A stretch of DNA of 64,000 bases, from contig NZ_CP118976.1 of NCBI RefSeq assembly GCF_029024945.1, positions 62,001-126,000 on the forward strand. The letters are read 5' to 3'. Below the pieces are notes generated by a model. The model saw nothing but the letters and a program-made list of their open reading frames with translations. It was not told the origin of the DNA and made no database searches. The position numbers and the translations under genes are program-made. The DNA is from Staphylococcus succinus (GTDB taxonomy: Bacteria; Bacillota; Bacilli; Staphylococcales; Staphylococcaceae). This document shows, one piece after another, positions 53,790 through 62,769 of this stretch (the first letter of the stretch is position 1; each line of letters begins with the position of its first letter).

Positions 53790-55604
53790 GTGAAGAAAAG
53801 TAAATTGAAATTTTTAACAACAGGGGCAGCGAGTTTATTGCTCATGTTATCATTCGGAATGCCAACAAATAGTGTAGAAGCGAGTGCACCAGGTGGCGAG
53901 CCAAATACACAAACTGAAAGTACACAGCAAGAAAATAAGGGAATCAAAATTTTAAAAAATAAACCAGAGGTAGCACCAGTACCTGAAAAGAACAACCCTA
54001 ATCGAATTATTACTAATTTTAATGGTGACACTAAGAATAAGATGGGATTCAATTGGTATACTACGGATAAATTTAAAGATGCAAAAGTATGGGTCTCGGA
54101 AACGGGTGATTTTAGTGACGCAAAATCATTTGATGCAAAAGCTAAGAAAGTAAAGTCGAAGTACATAGAAAGAGATAAGAATGGGAACTTTATATTTGCT
54201 GACATAGAAAAAGATGATGAAGGTAAGGCAATTAAAGATGAAAATGGGAAAGAAAAAGTGAACGGCTATTATACTGATAAAAACGCTAGTGGCCCTGAAT
54301 GGACACGTGGTGACATGCAAGGTAAATCAGAAATGACAAATGTTGAAGAGTATAATTATAAAGCTAAAGCTAAAAATTTGAAACCGAACACCAAGTATTA
54401 CTATAAAGTCGGTAGTGAAAATGGTCCTCAAAGTGAAGTAGGCCAATTTCAAACATCTGGAGATAAAGGCGATCCATTTAAGTTTGTCCAATACACAGAT
54501 ACTCAAAATGCCTATTGGAACGAACATGTAAGAAATGAAGCGCAGTTTGGTGCAGATACTTTGAACCAAGCCATCAACACTGCAGGAAATCCTAATTTTG
54601 CTTTACATACAGGAGATTATGTAGAAACAGCGCAAGTCGAAGATGAATGGTTAGATTTATATGAACAATCAAGACCATCATTCATGTCTTTACCTATAGC
54701 TACTGCAGCAGGTAACCATGATGAATACGCATTAAATGAAGAAGATGATAAATTATTAAATGCATATAATAACCATGTCAATGTACCAAAAGAAAATAAC
54801 GCTGTAAATGGAGGATCGTATTATTCATTTGATTACAATGGTGCACATATGGTTGTAGCGAATACGAATGATAATAAAAAATCAAAAGATAATCCAGATG
54901 AAAAAGCAATTGGTAAAGAACAAATGAAATGGATTAAAGAAGATATCAAGAAGGCTAAAGCAAATGGAGCGAACTGGGTTGTCTTGAATCTTCACAAACC
55001 AATGTATTCTAAATCTTATCATGCACTATCAGATGAAGATGTCCGTAAGATAAGAAAAGAATTAACGAAACAAATTGATGAATTAGATGTAGATTTAGTA
55101 CTACAAGGTCATGACCATGTGTTATCTCGTACACATCCTTTAGAACACACATCTACTAAGAATAGTTTTGTTAATGCGAAACGAGAAGATGCGTCTCAAG
55201 TTCTAGGTAAAGATAATGTAGAATACTATGATAATCCTAAAGGTTCAGTTTATGTATTACCTAATACAGGTGGCACAAAAGCTTATGATAATTTATATGA
55301 CAGATCCTTAGAGCATATTAAAAAAGTACGTCCAGAGTTGAGTAATTTAACGCAAAAACAACTGGATCACTATAACAGTTTGTTTGCATTAGGTAATCAA
55401 CCACATAAATCTAAAGCATTTAAAGACAGTCATGAAAATAACCGTGATGCTTCAGAGCAAAACTTCTCTGTATATGAAGTAGAAGGCGATAAACTTAAAG
55501 TTAAAATTTATCAGCTATATGGAGACATCAGTAAAGGTGAACAACGCGAAGTTAAATTAGTAGACGAATTCGGAATTTTAAAAGATAAAGCACCTCAAAA
55601 ATAG
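53790..55604 (+). CDS. Secreted purple-acid-phosphatase-like metallophosphoesterase
   Basis: 604 residues, GTG start with AAAGGAGGGG. Signal peptide MKKSKLKFLTTGAASLLLML to about EA-S at residue 31. A fibronectin-III-like purple acid phosphatase N-domain (about 70-230: YKAKAKNLKPNTKYYYKVGS) precedes the metallophosphatase domain with D in YTDTQNAYW, GDYVETAQ, AGNHDE, NLHKPMYS and GHDHVLSRTH. No sortase signal. It probably hydrolyses extracellular phosphate esters. Confidence 0.9.
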   Translation: MKKSKLKFLTTGAASLLLMLSFGMPTNSVEASAPGGEPNTQTESTQQENKGIKILKNKPEVAPVPEKNNPNRIITNFNGDTKNKMGFNWYTTDKFKDAKVWVSETGDFSDAKSFDAKAKKVKSKYIERDKNGNFIFADIEKDDEGKAIKDENGKEKVNGYYTDKNASGPEWTRGDMQGKSEMTNVEEYNYKAKAKNLKPNTKYYYKVGSENGPQSEVGQFQTSGDKGDPFKFVQYTDTQNAYWNEHVRNEAQFGADTLNQAINTAGNPNFALHTGDYVETAQVEDEWLDLYEQSRPSFMSLPIATAAGNHDEYALNEEDDKLLNAYNNHVNVPKENNAVNGGSYYSFDYNGAHMVVANTNDNKKSKDNPDEKAIGKEQMKWIKEDIKKAKANGANWVVLNLHKPMYSKSYHALSDEDVRKIRKELTKQIDELDVDLVLQGHDHVLSRTHPLEHTSTKNSFVNAKREDASQVLGKDNVEYYDNPKGSVYVLPNTGGTKAYDNLYDRSLEHIKKVRPELSNLTQKQLDHYNSLFALGNQPHKSKAFKDSHENNRDASEQNFSVYEVEGDKLKVKIYQLYGDISKGEQREVKLVDEFGILKDKAPQK

Positions 55605-55620
55605 TCATGTGTGTTAAATC

Positions 55621-55668
55621 ATATACGAGATTGGTTTGGTATGACATTACCATGCTAATCTCGTATAT
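55621..55668 (+). terminator. Hairpin after the phosphatase gene
   Basis: ATATACGAGATT and AATCTCGTATAT, a 12-bp perfect outer stem with a long loop that pairs further in part. There is no clean T-run, so it may only partly terminate before the lipoprotein gene 25 bases on. Confidence 0.55.
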
Positions 55669-55692
55669 TCATATATTATAAGGAGTTTTGAC

Positions 55693-56352
55693 ATGAAAAG
55701 CGTAATTTATAGTTTGCTATCATTGGGTATCATACTTTCTGCTACGGGTTGTCAGAGTCAACAACATCATGAAAAATCAGAAAAAGATACACAAGCAGCA
55801 CATCAGAAAAAAGAAACCAAATCATTTACAAAGGCACAAAGACAGCAGCTTAAAAAAGACGTATTAAATATATCTGATCAAGTAGCTAAAAAGCAAGGTT
55901 TAGCTGTGTCGAATCGTTATTTAAGCAACGGAAGTTATACTAATAGTGATTTTTACGGTTTAACGAATGACGGAGAAATTCAAGTCATTGATAATAAAAA
56001 ACCCGGTACCAAGCATTTTAAAATACATAACCTAGTGGGAGTTTCAATGTACACATCAAATAATAAAACTAAAGGATATGATGAAGCGGCAAAGCAGCTC
56101 TCAAATATTGAGGGATACCAATCTGTTGCAAACATGGAACAACCCATTAAAAAGTATTTGTTCGCAGACAACGGTAAAGTATATTATTATGCTTTTCAAT
56201 CGGACGAATCTGTGACGCTATCTAGTGGTTTTTCATATAAAGACTATAATGACAAAGATCCAAACTTAAAGCCGAATGTCATTTTCAAAGAAACGAAAAA
56301 TAAAACGTTGAAGAAAGAATGGAAAAAAATATTGGAGAAATCTAAAGATTGA
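55693..56352 (+). CDS. Lipoprotein of unknown function
   Basis: 219 residues. N-terminal MKSVIYSLLSLGIILSATGC is a lipoprotein signal with lipobox ATGC (Cys 20), followed by a Q/H/K-rich linker. The mature domain contains NRYLSNGSYTNSDFYGLTND and FADNGKVYYYAFQSDE. AAGGAG precedes ATG. Similar staphylococcal lipoproteins of unknown role exist. Possibly co-transcribed with the phosphatase gene by readthrough. Confidence 0.8.
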   Translation: MKSVIYSLLSLGIILSATGCQSQQHHEKSEKDTQAAHQKKETKSFTKAQRQQLKKDVLNISDQVAKKQGLAVSNRYLSNGSYTNSDFYGLTNDGEIQVIDNKKPGTKHFKIHNLVGVSMYTSNNKTKGYDEAAKQLSNIEGYQSVANMEQPIKKYLFADNGKVYYYAFQSDESVTLSSGFSYKDYNDKDPNLKPNVIFKETKNKTLKKEWKKILEKSKD

Positions 56353-56378
56353 TAAGACCAGTCTAAAACAATGAAGTG

Positions 56379-56411
56379 CTCATCAAAACGTTACGTTTGA
56401 TGAGTTTTTTT
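56379..56411 (+). terminator. Terminator of the lipoprotein gene
   Basis: CTCATCAAA/TTTGATGAG stem with an 8-base loop and seven T residues. Confidence 0.85.
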
Positions 56412-56524
56412 GTCGTTCATAGCAAAATATATCACCACTTGTATTAAAATTATTACCGTTAATCTATGCTATATTTAAAAAAAGCATCGCATTTGATTTA
56501 ATATTAGTTAGGGAGGGTAACTTG

Positions 56525-56965
56525 ATGAAATTGAAAGTAAACATCGATTCCAATTTAACAGAAAATGCTGTCTACATTGATGCCATTGAGATGTCTAGTG
56601 ATATTAATTGTTTAATACAGTATGTTCAATCAATTGATGCTACAAAGGTATTAATTGGTAAATTAGGCGACCATATTTATCGCGTGAATTTATCTGAAGT
56701 TTATAGGTTTTTTACTGAAAACAAAGTTGTAAAAATGGAGACAGAGACAAAAAAATTTGTGCTTAATAAAAGACTTTATGAAATTGAAGCAATCATCAAT
56801 CATCATTTCATAAAGATATCTAAATCAGAAATTATTAATATACACTATCTTGATCACCTTTCAATGACGACCACAGGTCAAATTAAAATTTTTTTCAAAA
56901 ATGATATTGTCACTTATTCATCTAGACGTTACCTAAAATCTATAAAAGAGAGGTTGGAATTATGA
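56525..56965 (+). CDS. LytTR-domain DNA-binding protein
   Basis: 146 residues with a C-terminal LytTR domain (about 48-146): VYRFFTENKVVKMETETKKF, FIKISKSEIINIHYLDHLS and SSRRYLKSIKERL are its signature strands. No receiver domain. GGAGGG supports ATG 56525. The stop overlaps the next start (ATGA), and such LytTR-membrane-protein pairs are thought to form a regulator held or inhibited by its partner. Confidence 0.88.
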   Translation: MKLKVNIDSNLTENAVYIDAIEMSSDINCLIQYVQSIDATKVLIGKLGDHIYRVNLSEVYRFFTENKVVKMETETKKFVLNKRLYEIEAIINHHFIKISKSEIINIHYLDHLSMTTTGQIKIFFKNDIVTYSSRRYLKSIKERLEL

Positions 56966-57417
56966 TAAGAATTTTTAAGGGTGTTTCAGTAGGGTGGTTT
57001 ATAGGTATAGTGATTTCTATTTTCTTTTCGTTCTTGGCGAAAGATGGATGTTATCATCCAGTTAGCAGTTCTTCATACATGGGTGAAATTTATGAAAAGC
57101 ATTTAAATGCCCTACAAATTTTTGTTATTGCGTTGTTAATATGGGCAGCAATAGGAATTATATTTGCTTTTGCTAGCATGATTTTTTCTCACACTGACAT
57201 GAATATTACTCAGGCAACAATAACGCATTTTTTAGTGATTTTATTTTTATTTTTTCCAATGGCTATACTGGCAGGCTGGTTTCCTTTGAAAATATATAGT
57301 CTTCTTAGTTTTGTAATTATATTTCTCACTCTTTATTTTATTATATGGTTTATTGCTCGATCAAAAAATCAAAAAACTATCGATAATATTAATAATAAAT
57401 TGCATAATCTTAAATAA
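56962..57417 (+). CDS. DUF3021-family membrane protein
   Basis: 151 residues with four helices (about 7-24, 51-72, 85-105, 112-132). The location overlapping a LytTR gene by 4 bases is the standard arrangement of DUF3021 proteins, which in some firmicutes act as inhibitors of the LytTR partner. Target genes are not evident here. Confidence 0.8.
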   Translation: MIRIFKGVSVGWFIGIVISIFFSFLAKDGCYHPVSSSSYMGEIYEKHLNALQIFVIALLIWAAIGIIFAFASMIFSHTDMNITQATITHFLVILFLFFPMAILAGWFPLKIYSLLSFVIIFLTLYFIIWFIARSKNQKTIDNINNKLHNLK

Positions 57418-57468
57418 AAGGACATGCATGTACAATGAAAACTAATTGTACGTCCATGTCTTTTTTTT
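57416..57468 (+). terminator. Terminator of the LytTR/DUF3021 operon
   Basis: AAAGGACATG...GTACAAT pairs with ATTGTAC...CATGTCTTT as a long imperfect stem followed by eight T residues. Confidence 0.8.
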
Positions 57469-57520
57469 ATCCAATTATTCAACGAAACGACAATAAGCGC
57501 TTAATATAAACTCAGTAAAA

Positions 57521-58042
57521 TTATTCTTCCACAATAAATTGATGATCTGATAAATCACGGACTGCGTTGTCTAATATTTTTTCAGTATGGGCAGAGATCG
57601 TATGTAAGTGCATACCATCAGTTAAGTTTGCGATCATTTTACCTTTATATTTGTCCATACGTTCTAAAAATTGTTGTAAATCTTTATGCGTTTCTATCAT
57701 TAAGTCGGCTTTTAATGTGCCATATACGGGATGTTCAATGGATACATCATCAATCATTGCCCCATTATCGAGTATGATTTGCAGTTCTTCAGCCATAGAT
57801 TCTTGAGCATGTTGGCAAACGATGATGCGTTTGTAGCCTTTACCTTGGGGTGCTATATCGATATGATAACCCTTGCTCGTAGCATTGATATTATAGTGAT
57901 GCGACTTCAGTATTGAAATATCTTTAACGATAATTTGACGAGAAACATCAAATTGTTCACTTAATTGTTTACCGCTAATAGGTTGTTGTGAAGCGGTAAG
58001 TAATTGTACGATTTGGCTTCTACGTTGATCAGGTGTTTCCAT
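57521..58042 (-). CDS. nadR: Transcriptional repressor of NAD biosynthesis (NadR/NiaR type)
   Basis: 173 residues: N-terminal HTH (RRSQIVQLLTASQQPISGKQ, LSEQFDVSRQIIVKDISIL) and the C-terminal 3H domain with its three histidines (ISIEHPVYG-like segment, ETHKDLQ and GMHLHTISA). In B. subtilis the homologue YrxA/NadR uses nicotinic acid to repress nadBCA and nifS. AAGGAGAG precedes ATG. It is downstream of nifS in one operon, divergent from nadBCA. Confidence 0.92.
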   Translation of the reverse strand: METPDQRRSQIVQLLTASQQPISGKQLSEQFDVSRQIIVKDISILKSHHYNINATSKGYHIDIAPQGKGYKRIIVCQHAQESMAEELQIILDNGAMIDDVSIEHPVYGTLKADLMIETHKDLQQFLERMDKYKGKMIANLTDGMHLHTISAHTEKILDNAVRDLSDHQFIVEE

Positions 58043-58054
58043 AACAATCTCTCC

Positions 58055-59134
58055 TTAAATAATCATTGCTAAATGGTTAAAGCAACTATCAATGTCTGCA
58101 ATCGTATTGTTTTTAGAAAATGACAGACGCATATATTGGTCTAACGCATCATGAGCTATTGTATTTATTTTAACCTGTAAACCCTCACTTAACAACATAC
58201 CATGCCCACAAGCAGTTCCTGTAGAGATACAAATATTTTTACTCGAAAGTGACTGCATGATATATTGCGCCTCAAATTTAGGAGATAATAATGCCAGTAT
58301 ATGAGAGGATTCCTTATTGAATCGAATAGGAGAAAAATTCAAAGCTTGTGCGCGTTTAAGTGCATGCGTCTTTAATTGAACCATATGTTTCAAGTCAGTT
58401 GTCATAGATAAAGCTTTAGTCATTGCCACAATACTTGGAGTATCTAGTGTGCCATTTTGTGTGAACTGTTCATGAAAATAATGACTATTTAATGGTTTTA
58501 CATATTCATGGCTAATTAATAAAGTCCCCACGCCTTTCGTACCATGAAATTTATGACTTGAAAATGCATAAGAGGTAAACATAGATATATCTATGTCAGG
58601 TAACTTGTTTACAGCTTGGACACCGTCAACATGAATAGGTATACAATATTGTTGCGCGTATTTAGCAATAGTATCTACTGGTAAAATATATCCGGTTTCG
58701 GAATTAACATGCTGCATAATAATCAAAGCAATGTCACCGTTCAATAAAGCTTGTGTTTGATTAATATCAATTTCTCCCTCGTCATTAAGTGGAGTAAATA
58801 TGATGGTAAATTGATCTTTAAAAGACTCTAGTGCTGAGAAAATAGAAGGATGTTCAAATGGTGACACTAATATTTTGGATCTTGTGCTATAAGTTAAATA
58901 GCTATGTATGGCAATTTCATTACCATGGGAACCACTACGTGTAAAAATGACTTCTTTTTCAGTATTGAAATAAGATTTTAAATAGTTTCTACAATCTCTC
59001 AAGAGATAATCTACATGATTTCCCCCAGTATGTAAGCTTTCACTATTATAAAATGCATTGTGCTGTGTTTGCTGATAGATATCGAGTACTACCTTATCAG
59101 GTTGAGTTGTCGCTGCATTGTCTAAATAAATCAT
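58055..59134 (-). CDS. nifS: Cysteine desulfurase of the NAD operon
   Basis: 359 residues. PLP lysine in SSHKFHGTKGVG, HVDGVQAVNK (Asp and pocket), GSHGNEIAIHSY and the active-site Cys loop CISTGTACGHGM. Its place next to nadR and divergent from nadBCA matches the B. subtilis nifS gene, which supplies sulfur for the iron-sulfur cluster of NadA. GGGGGT precedes ATG. Confidence 0.92.
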   Translation of the reverse strand: MIYLDNAATTQPDKVVLDIYQQTQHNAFYNSESLHTGGNHVDYLLRDCRNYLKSYFNTEKEVIFTRSGSHGNEIAIHSYLTYSTRSKILVSPFEHPSIFSALESFKDQFTIIFTPLNDEGEIDINQTQALLNGDIALIIMQHVNSETGYILPVDTIAKYAQQYCIPIHVDGVQAVNKLPDIDISMFTSYAFSSHKFHGTKGVGTLLISHEYVKPLNSHYFHEQFTQNGTLDTPSIVAMTKALSMTTDLKHMVQLKTHALKRAQALNFSPIRFNKESSHILALLSPKFEAQYIMQSLSSKNICISTGTACGHGMLLSEGLQVKINTIAHDALDQYMRLSFSKNNTIADIDSCFNHLAMII

Positions 59135-59151
59135 TGTTTTTTACCCCCACT

Positions 59152-59224
59152 TGTAATATACAGTAATTTGTGTAAATATAGTTGTAAACTAAATGTTAAC
59201 ATATATGTAAAGTTAGGTGTAAAT
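59152..59224. promoter_or_regulatory. Divergent nad control region with TGTAAA repeats
   Basis: Between nifS and nadB the word TGTAAA occurs at 59171, 59183, 59206 and 59219, with a TGTAAT at 59152. The spacing is 12, 23 and 13 bases, near helical-turn multiples. This is the expected place for NadR binding to both promoters; that the repeats are its site is inference. Confidence 0.45.
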
Positions 59225-60805
59225 TTGAAGAAAATTATTGTAATTGGTTCAGGTATTGCCGCATTGTCATTTGTACATGCACTTCATAAAGACATTCAAA
59301 TTATATGTATGACAAAAGACACTTTGAAACAAAATAATAGTCATTTGGCACAAGGGGGCGTTTGTTTTTCCAATCAAGAAAAGGATTTAGCTAGATTACA
59401 TGTTGAAGATACATTTATGTCTGGGCACAAATTAGGTGATGAGTATATTATTCAAGAAATGATACAGCATAGTCATGTGTGTATCCAACAACTAATAGAT
59501 GAAGGTATGAATTTTGATAAACGGATTGATGGAGAAACCTTGGCATTAGCAATGGAAGGGGCACATTCAAAGCCGCGTATTGTACATGCTGGTGGAGATC
59601 AAACAGGGCAATACATCATGAAACATTTAATACAAGCAGTTAAAGATAAGGCTGTCACATTTTATGAAGAAACTGAAGTTGTGGATTTATTACGAGATGA
59701 TAATGGTGAAGTTTCAGGTGTGTTAGCCATTGATAAAAATAATCATCAAATAGTAGTTCAAGGTGATGAAATTGTTTTAGCATCCGGAGGTTATAGTAAT
59801 TTATTCCAAACACATTCGAGTGCTTCAAACACTTTAAGTACAGGGCATTTAATAGCACTACATCATGGGATCCCACTAAGACATATGGAAATGATTCAAT
59901 TTCATCCAACTTTATTAGGTACATCCACGCAAACATTTGGTTTAGTATCTGAAGCAGTACGGGGCGATGGAGGTAAGTTAGTTAATGAATATGGAAAGCA
60001 ATTTATGGATGAAGTACATCCATTGGCAAGTCTAGCGCCAAGAGATATTACCAGTAGAACCATATTTCACCAACAGCGTTTGGGTCATACATGCATGATT
60101 GATATTAAACCTATTGAAGACTTCTCCAAAAAATTTCCCGGGATATACCGCAACGTTATAACATACTTTCCGGATGAATATAAATCGCAACGAATTCCTG
60201 TTTCGTGTGGGGCGCATTATACGATGGGAGGAATTAAGGCGAATATTGATGGCACAACGTCACTGGCGCATGTATATGCCATTGGTGAAGTCAGTAATAC
60301 GAATTTTCATGGTGCGAATCGTTTAGCAAGTAACTCATTATTGGAAGGTCTAGTGATGGGACAACGGTGTGCGGCCATCGTAAATAACTTGCCGATACGT
60401 CAAAAATCAAGATGTCAGCCGTCTCAACTTCGAATTCCAAAAATTGATCAAAGACTATATGAACAATTAATCTCACAGAGCTTTGACAAATTAGGTATAG
60501 AAAGAGATGGGCAATCTATGAAGCGCTATTTGAAAGAGCTTCAGCAATGCCTTATGGAACATACAATAGTAGAAGACTTCACACGAGAGGATTGGCAAAA
60601 ATATGCCAGACTAAAAACTTTGGAAATTGTATGTATGTCAGCTGTAAATAGAACAGAATCAAGAGGAGCACATTATCGTATAGATTATCCAAAGCGCAAT
60701 AAAAATTTTCAAAATATTGATATTGAAATAGAAATGGGGGCAGCATTACGTGTTAAACAAATTAAACGTTCAAGAGAAACTCAAGCAATTTTACATAGAG
60801 GATAA
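59225..60805 (+). CDS. nadB: L-aspartate oxidase
   Basis: 526 residues from a TTG at 59225 preceded by TTAGGTG; the frame stays open to 59168. FAD motif IIVIGSGIAALSF, NNSHLAQGGVCF, EGAHSKPRIVHAGGDQTG, HPTLL, RGDGGKLVNEYG, ARDI..R and GANRLASNSLLEGLV are NadB hallmarks. It oxidises aspartate to iminoaspartate, the first step of quinolinate synthesis. Its end overlaps nadC by 56 bases. Confidence 0.93.
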   Translation: MKKIIVIGSGIAALSFVHALHKDIQIICMTKDTLKQNNSHLAQGGVCFSNQEKDLARLHVEDTFMSGHKLGDEYIIQEMIQHSHVCIQQLIDEGMNFDKRIDGETLALAMEGAHSKPRIVHAGGDQTGQYIMKHLIQAVKDKAVTFYEETEVVDLLRDDNGEVSGVLAIDKNNHQIVVQGDEIVLASGGYSNLFQTHSSASNTLSTGHLIALHHGIPLRHMEMIQFHPTLLGTSTQTFGLVSEAVRGDGGKLVNEYGKQFMDEVHPLASLAPRDITSRTIFHQQRLGHTCMIDIKPIEDFSKKFPGIYRNVITYFPDEYKSQRIPVSCGAHYTMGGIKANIDGTTSLAHVYAIGEVSNTNFHGANRLASNSLLEGLVMGQRCAAIVNNLPIRQKSRCQPSQLRIPKIDQRLYEQLISQSFDKLGIERDGQSMKRYLKELQQCLMEHTIVEDFTREDWQKYARLKTLEIVCMSAVNRTESRGAHYRIDYPKRNKNFQNIDIEIEMGAALRVKQIKRSRETQAILHRG

Positions 60806-61583
60806 TCATTATGGAGATCTCGCTACAAGTATTTTTGATGTACAGCAATGTGGAACGTTAACGATTGTATCTAAAGCAGAAGGTATATTTTGTGGAACTA
60901 TCATTATTAATGAAAGTTTTAAATTAATTGAACCTAGTATTCATATTGATCTATTAGTGGAAGATGGTGATACAATTCAGCAAGGTCAAACGCTAGCGAT
61001 AGTACAAGGGCATGTACAAACGTTACTTACAATGGAACGTATCACTTTAAATTTAATTCAACGTATGTCTGGTATTGCTACGATGACAAATGAAATTGTC
61101 AGCAAGGTTAGACACACGGGCGTCCAAATTGTAGATACTAGAAAGACTACACCAGGGTTAGGCATGTTTGAAAAGTATGCTGTACAAGTTGGTGGTGGGT
61201 ATAATCATCGACGTACATTAAATGACGGCATTATGTTGAAAGATAACCATATTGCCTATAGTGAATCATTATCACAAGCGGTGCTTAAAGCAAAGACAAT
61301 GATGGGGCCTATGGATAAGATAGAAGTAGAAATTGAGACGCTTGAAGCACTGGATGAAGCGATTCAAGTAGGCGTAGATATCATCATGTTTGATAATAGA
61401 TCTCCTTCTTGGATTCAGCAATACATCACCCGCGTGCCTTCTAATATTAAGACAGAAGCTTCTGGCAATATTAATATTAATAATGTCATAGATTATGCAA
61501 ATACAGGTGTCAATTATATTTCGATTGGTGCCATTTTTTATACACAACGTGCATTAGATATATCAGCAAAGGTGGTCATGTAA
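60750..61583 (+). CDS. nadC: Quinolinate phosphoribosyltransferase (carboxylating)
   Basis: 277 residues from a GTG at 60750 (GGGGG about 10 bases upstream). The N-terminal LKQFYIEDNHYGDLATSIF is the standard start of the family, so the overlap with nadB is probably real. RMSGIATMT, DTRKTTPGLGMFEKYAVQVG, NHRRTLNDGIMLKDNH and EASGNININN hold PRPP/quinolinate-binding residues. It makes nicotinate mononucleotide. Confidence 0.93.
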   Translation: MLNKLNVQEKLKQFYIEDNHYGDLATSIFDVQQCGTLTIVSKAEGIFCGTIIINESFKLIEPSIHIDLLVEDGDTIQQGQTLAIVQGHVQTLLTMERITLNLIQRMSGIATMTNEIVSKVRHTGVQIVDTRKTTPGLGMFEKYAVQVGGGYNHRRTLNDGIMLKDNHIAYSESLSQAVLKAKTMMGPMDKIEVEIETLEALDEAIQVGVDIIMFDNRSPSWIQQYITRVPSNIKTEASGNININNVIDYANTGVNYISIGAIFYTQRALDISAKVVM

Positions 61584-62683
61584 TGTTTAATCCTATATTA
61601 GAAGATGCTCAAGCTTTACCAGAAAAATATGTTAATATGTCAGAAACTGAATTAATCGACAAAATAAAGGCGATTAAAGAAACGTTAGGGTCTAGGTTGT
61701 TTATGCCAACGCATCATTATCAAAAGGATGAAGTTGCACAGTTTGCAGATGTAATGGGCGACTCATTGGAATTGGCTAGAATATGTAAGGAAAACACTGA
61801 AGCGGAGTATTTCATATTTAATGGTGTGCATTTTATGGCTGAAACTGCAGATATATTAACCAATGACAATCAACATATTTATTTACCTGATTTATCTGCG
61901 GGTTGTTCCATGGCAGATATGGCAAATATTGAACAAGCTTTATACGGGTACAAAGTCCTTACCGAGCGATTAGGTGATGATATATTACCATTAACATACG
62001 TCAACTCTACAGCTGCTATTAAAAAGTTTGTTGGTGAAAATGGGGGATCATGCGTTACTAGTGGTAACGCTGATAGTGTTATTCAGTGGGCACTTGATCA
62101 AGGATCCAAAATTTTATTTTTACCGGATCAACATTTAGGCAGAAATACCGCTTATAAATTGGGGATCGATTTAGATGCAATGGCTGTTTGGAACCCTATT
62201 ACTAAGGAACTAGAATATGACGGCGATGAAGAGAACATTAGTATTATCTTATGGAAAGGGCACTGCTCTGTACATGAAAAATTTTATCCTGCGCATATTG
62301 ATTATGCCCGCGAGCGTGATCCAGAAGTAAATGTTATCGTTCATCCAGAATGCACCTTTGAGGTCGTTGAAAAAGCGGATTATGCAGGGTCAACAAAATA
62401 TATTATTGATACCATTAAGCATGCTCCCAAAGGAAGTAAATGGGTGATTGGTACAGAGATGAACTTGGTTCATCGATTGAAGCAAACCTATACAGACATT
62501 GAAATAGAGTCATTGAATCGGTTGATGTGTTCATGTTTGACAATGAATCGGATAGACTTACCCCATCTTGCGTGGTGTCTAGATAAAATACAACAGGGTA
62601 ATCATGATAATATTATTAAAGTAGATGCAGCTACAACATATTATGCTAAACAATCTTTAGAGCGCATGTTAGCTATAACATAA
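61583..62683 (+). CDS. nadA: Quinolinate synthase A
   Basis: 366 residues, B. subtilis-type length. MPTHHYQKDEVAQFADVMGD, DLSAGCSMADM (first cluster Cys), VNSTAAIKKFVGENG, HPECTFEVV (second Cys) and MCSCLTMNR (third) are present. The start overlaps the nadC stop as TAATG. It condenses iminoaspartate with dihydroxyacetone phosphate using a 4Fe-4S cluster. Confidence 0.94.
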   Translation: MFNPILEDAQALPEKYVNMSETELIDKIKAIKETLGSRLFMPTHHYQKDEVAQFADVMGDSLELARICKENTEAEYFIFNGVHFMAETADILTNDNQHIYLPDLSAGCSMADMANIEQALYGYKVLTERLGDDILPLTYVNSTAAIKKFVGENGGSCVTSGNADSVIQWALDQGSKILFLPDQHLGRNTAYKLGIDLDAMAVWNPITKELEYDGDEENISIILWKGHCSVHEKFYPAHIDYARERDPEVNVIVHPECTFEVVEKADYAGSTKYIIDTIKHAPKGSKWVIGTEMNLVHRLKQTYTDIEIESLNRLMCSCLTMNRIDLPHLAWCLDKIQQGNHDNIIKVDAATTYYAKQSLERMLAIT

Positions 62684-62713
62684 GTAATGAATATATAAAG
62701 ATAGAATAAAGAA

Positions 62714-62757
62714 AGGCCCTTAAACAACATTCAAACTTGTTTAAGGGCTTTATTTAT
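62714..62757. terminator. Bidirectional terminator between nadA and the condensation-domain gene
   Basis: GCCCTTAAACAA/TTGTTTAAGGGC, a perfect 12-bp stem with a 9-base loop, followed by TTTATTTATTTT on the plus side. Confidence 0.8.
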
Positions 62758-62769
62758 TTTGTGACACTT

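Noticed and set aside
57491..57510. Palindrome ATAAGCGCTTA resembling a catabolite response element
   Set aside because: It lies downstream of nadR between convergent genes and misses key consensus positions.
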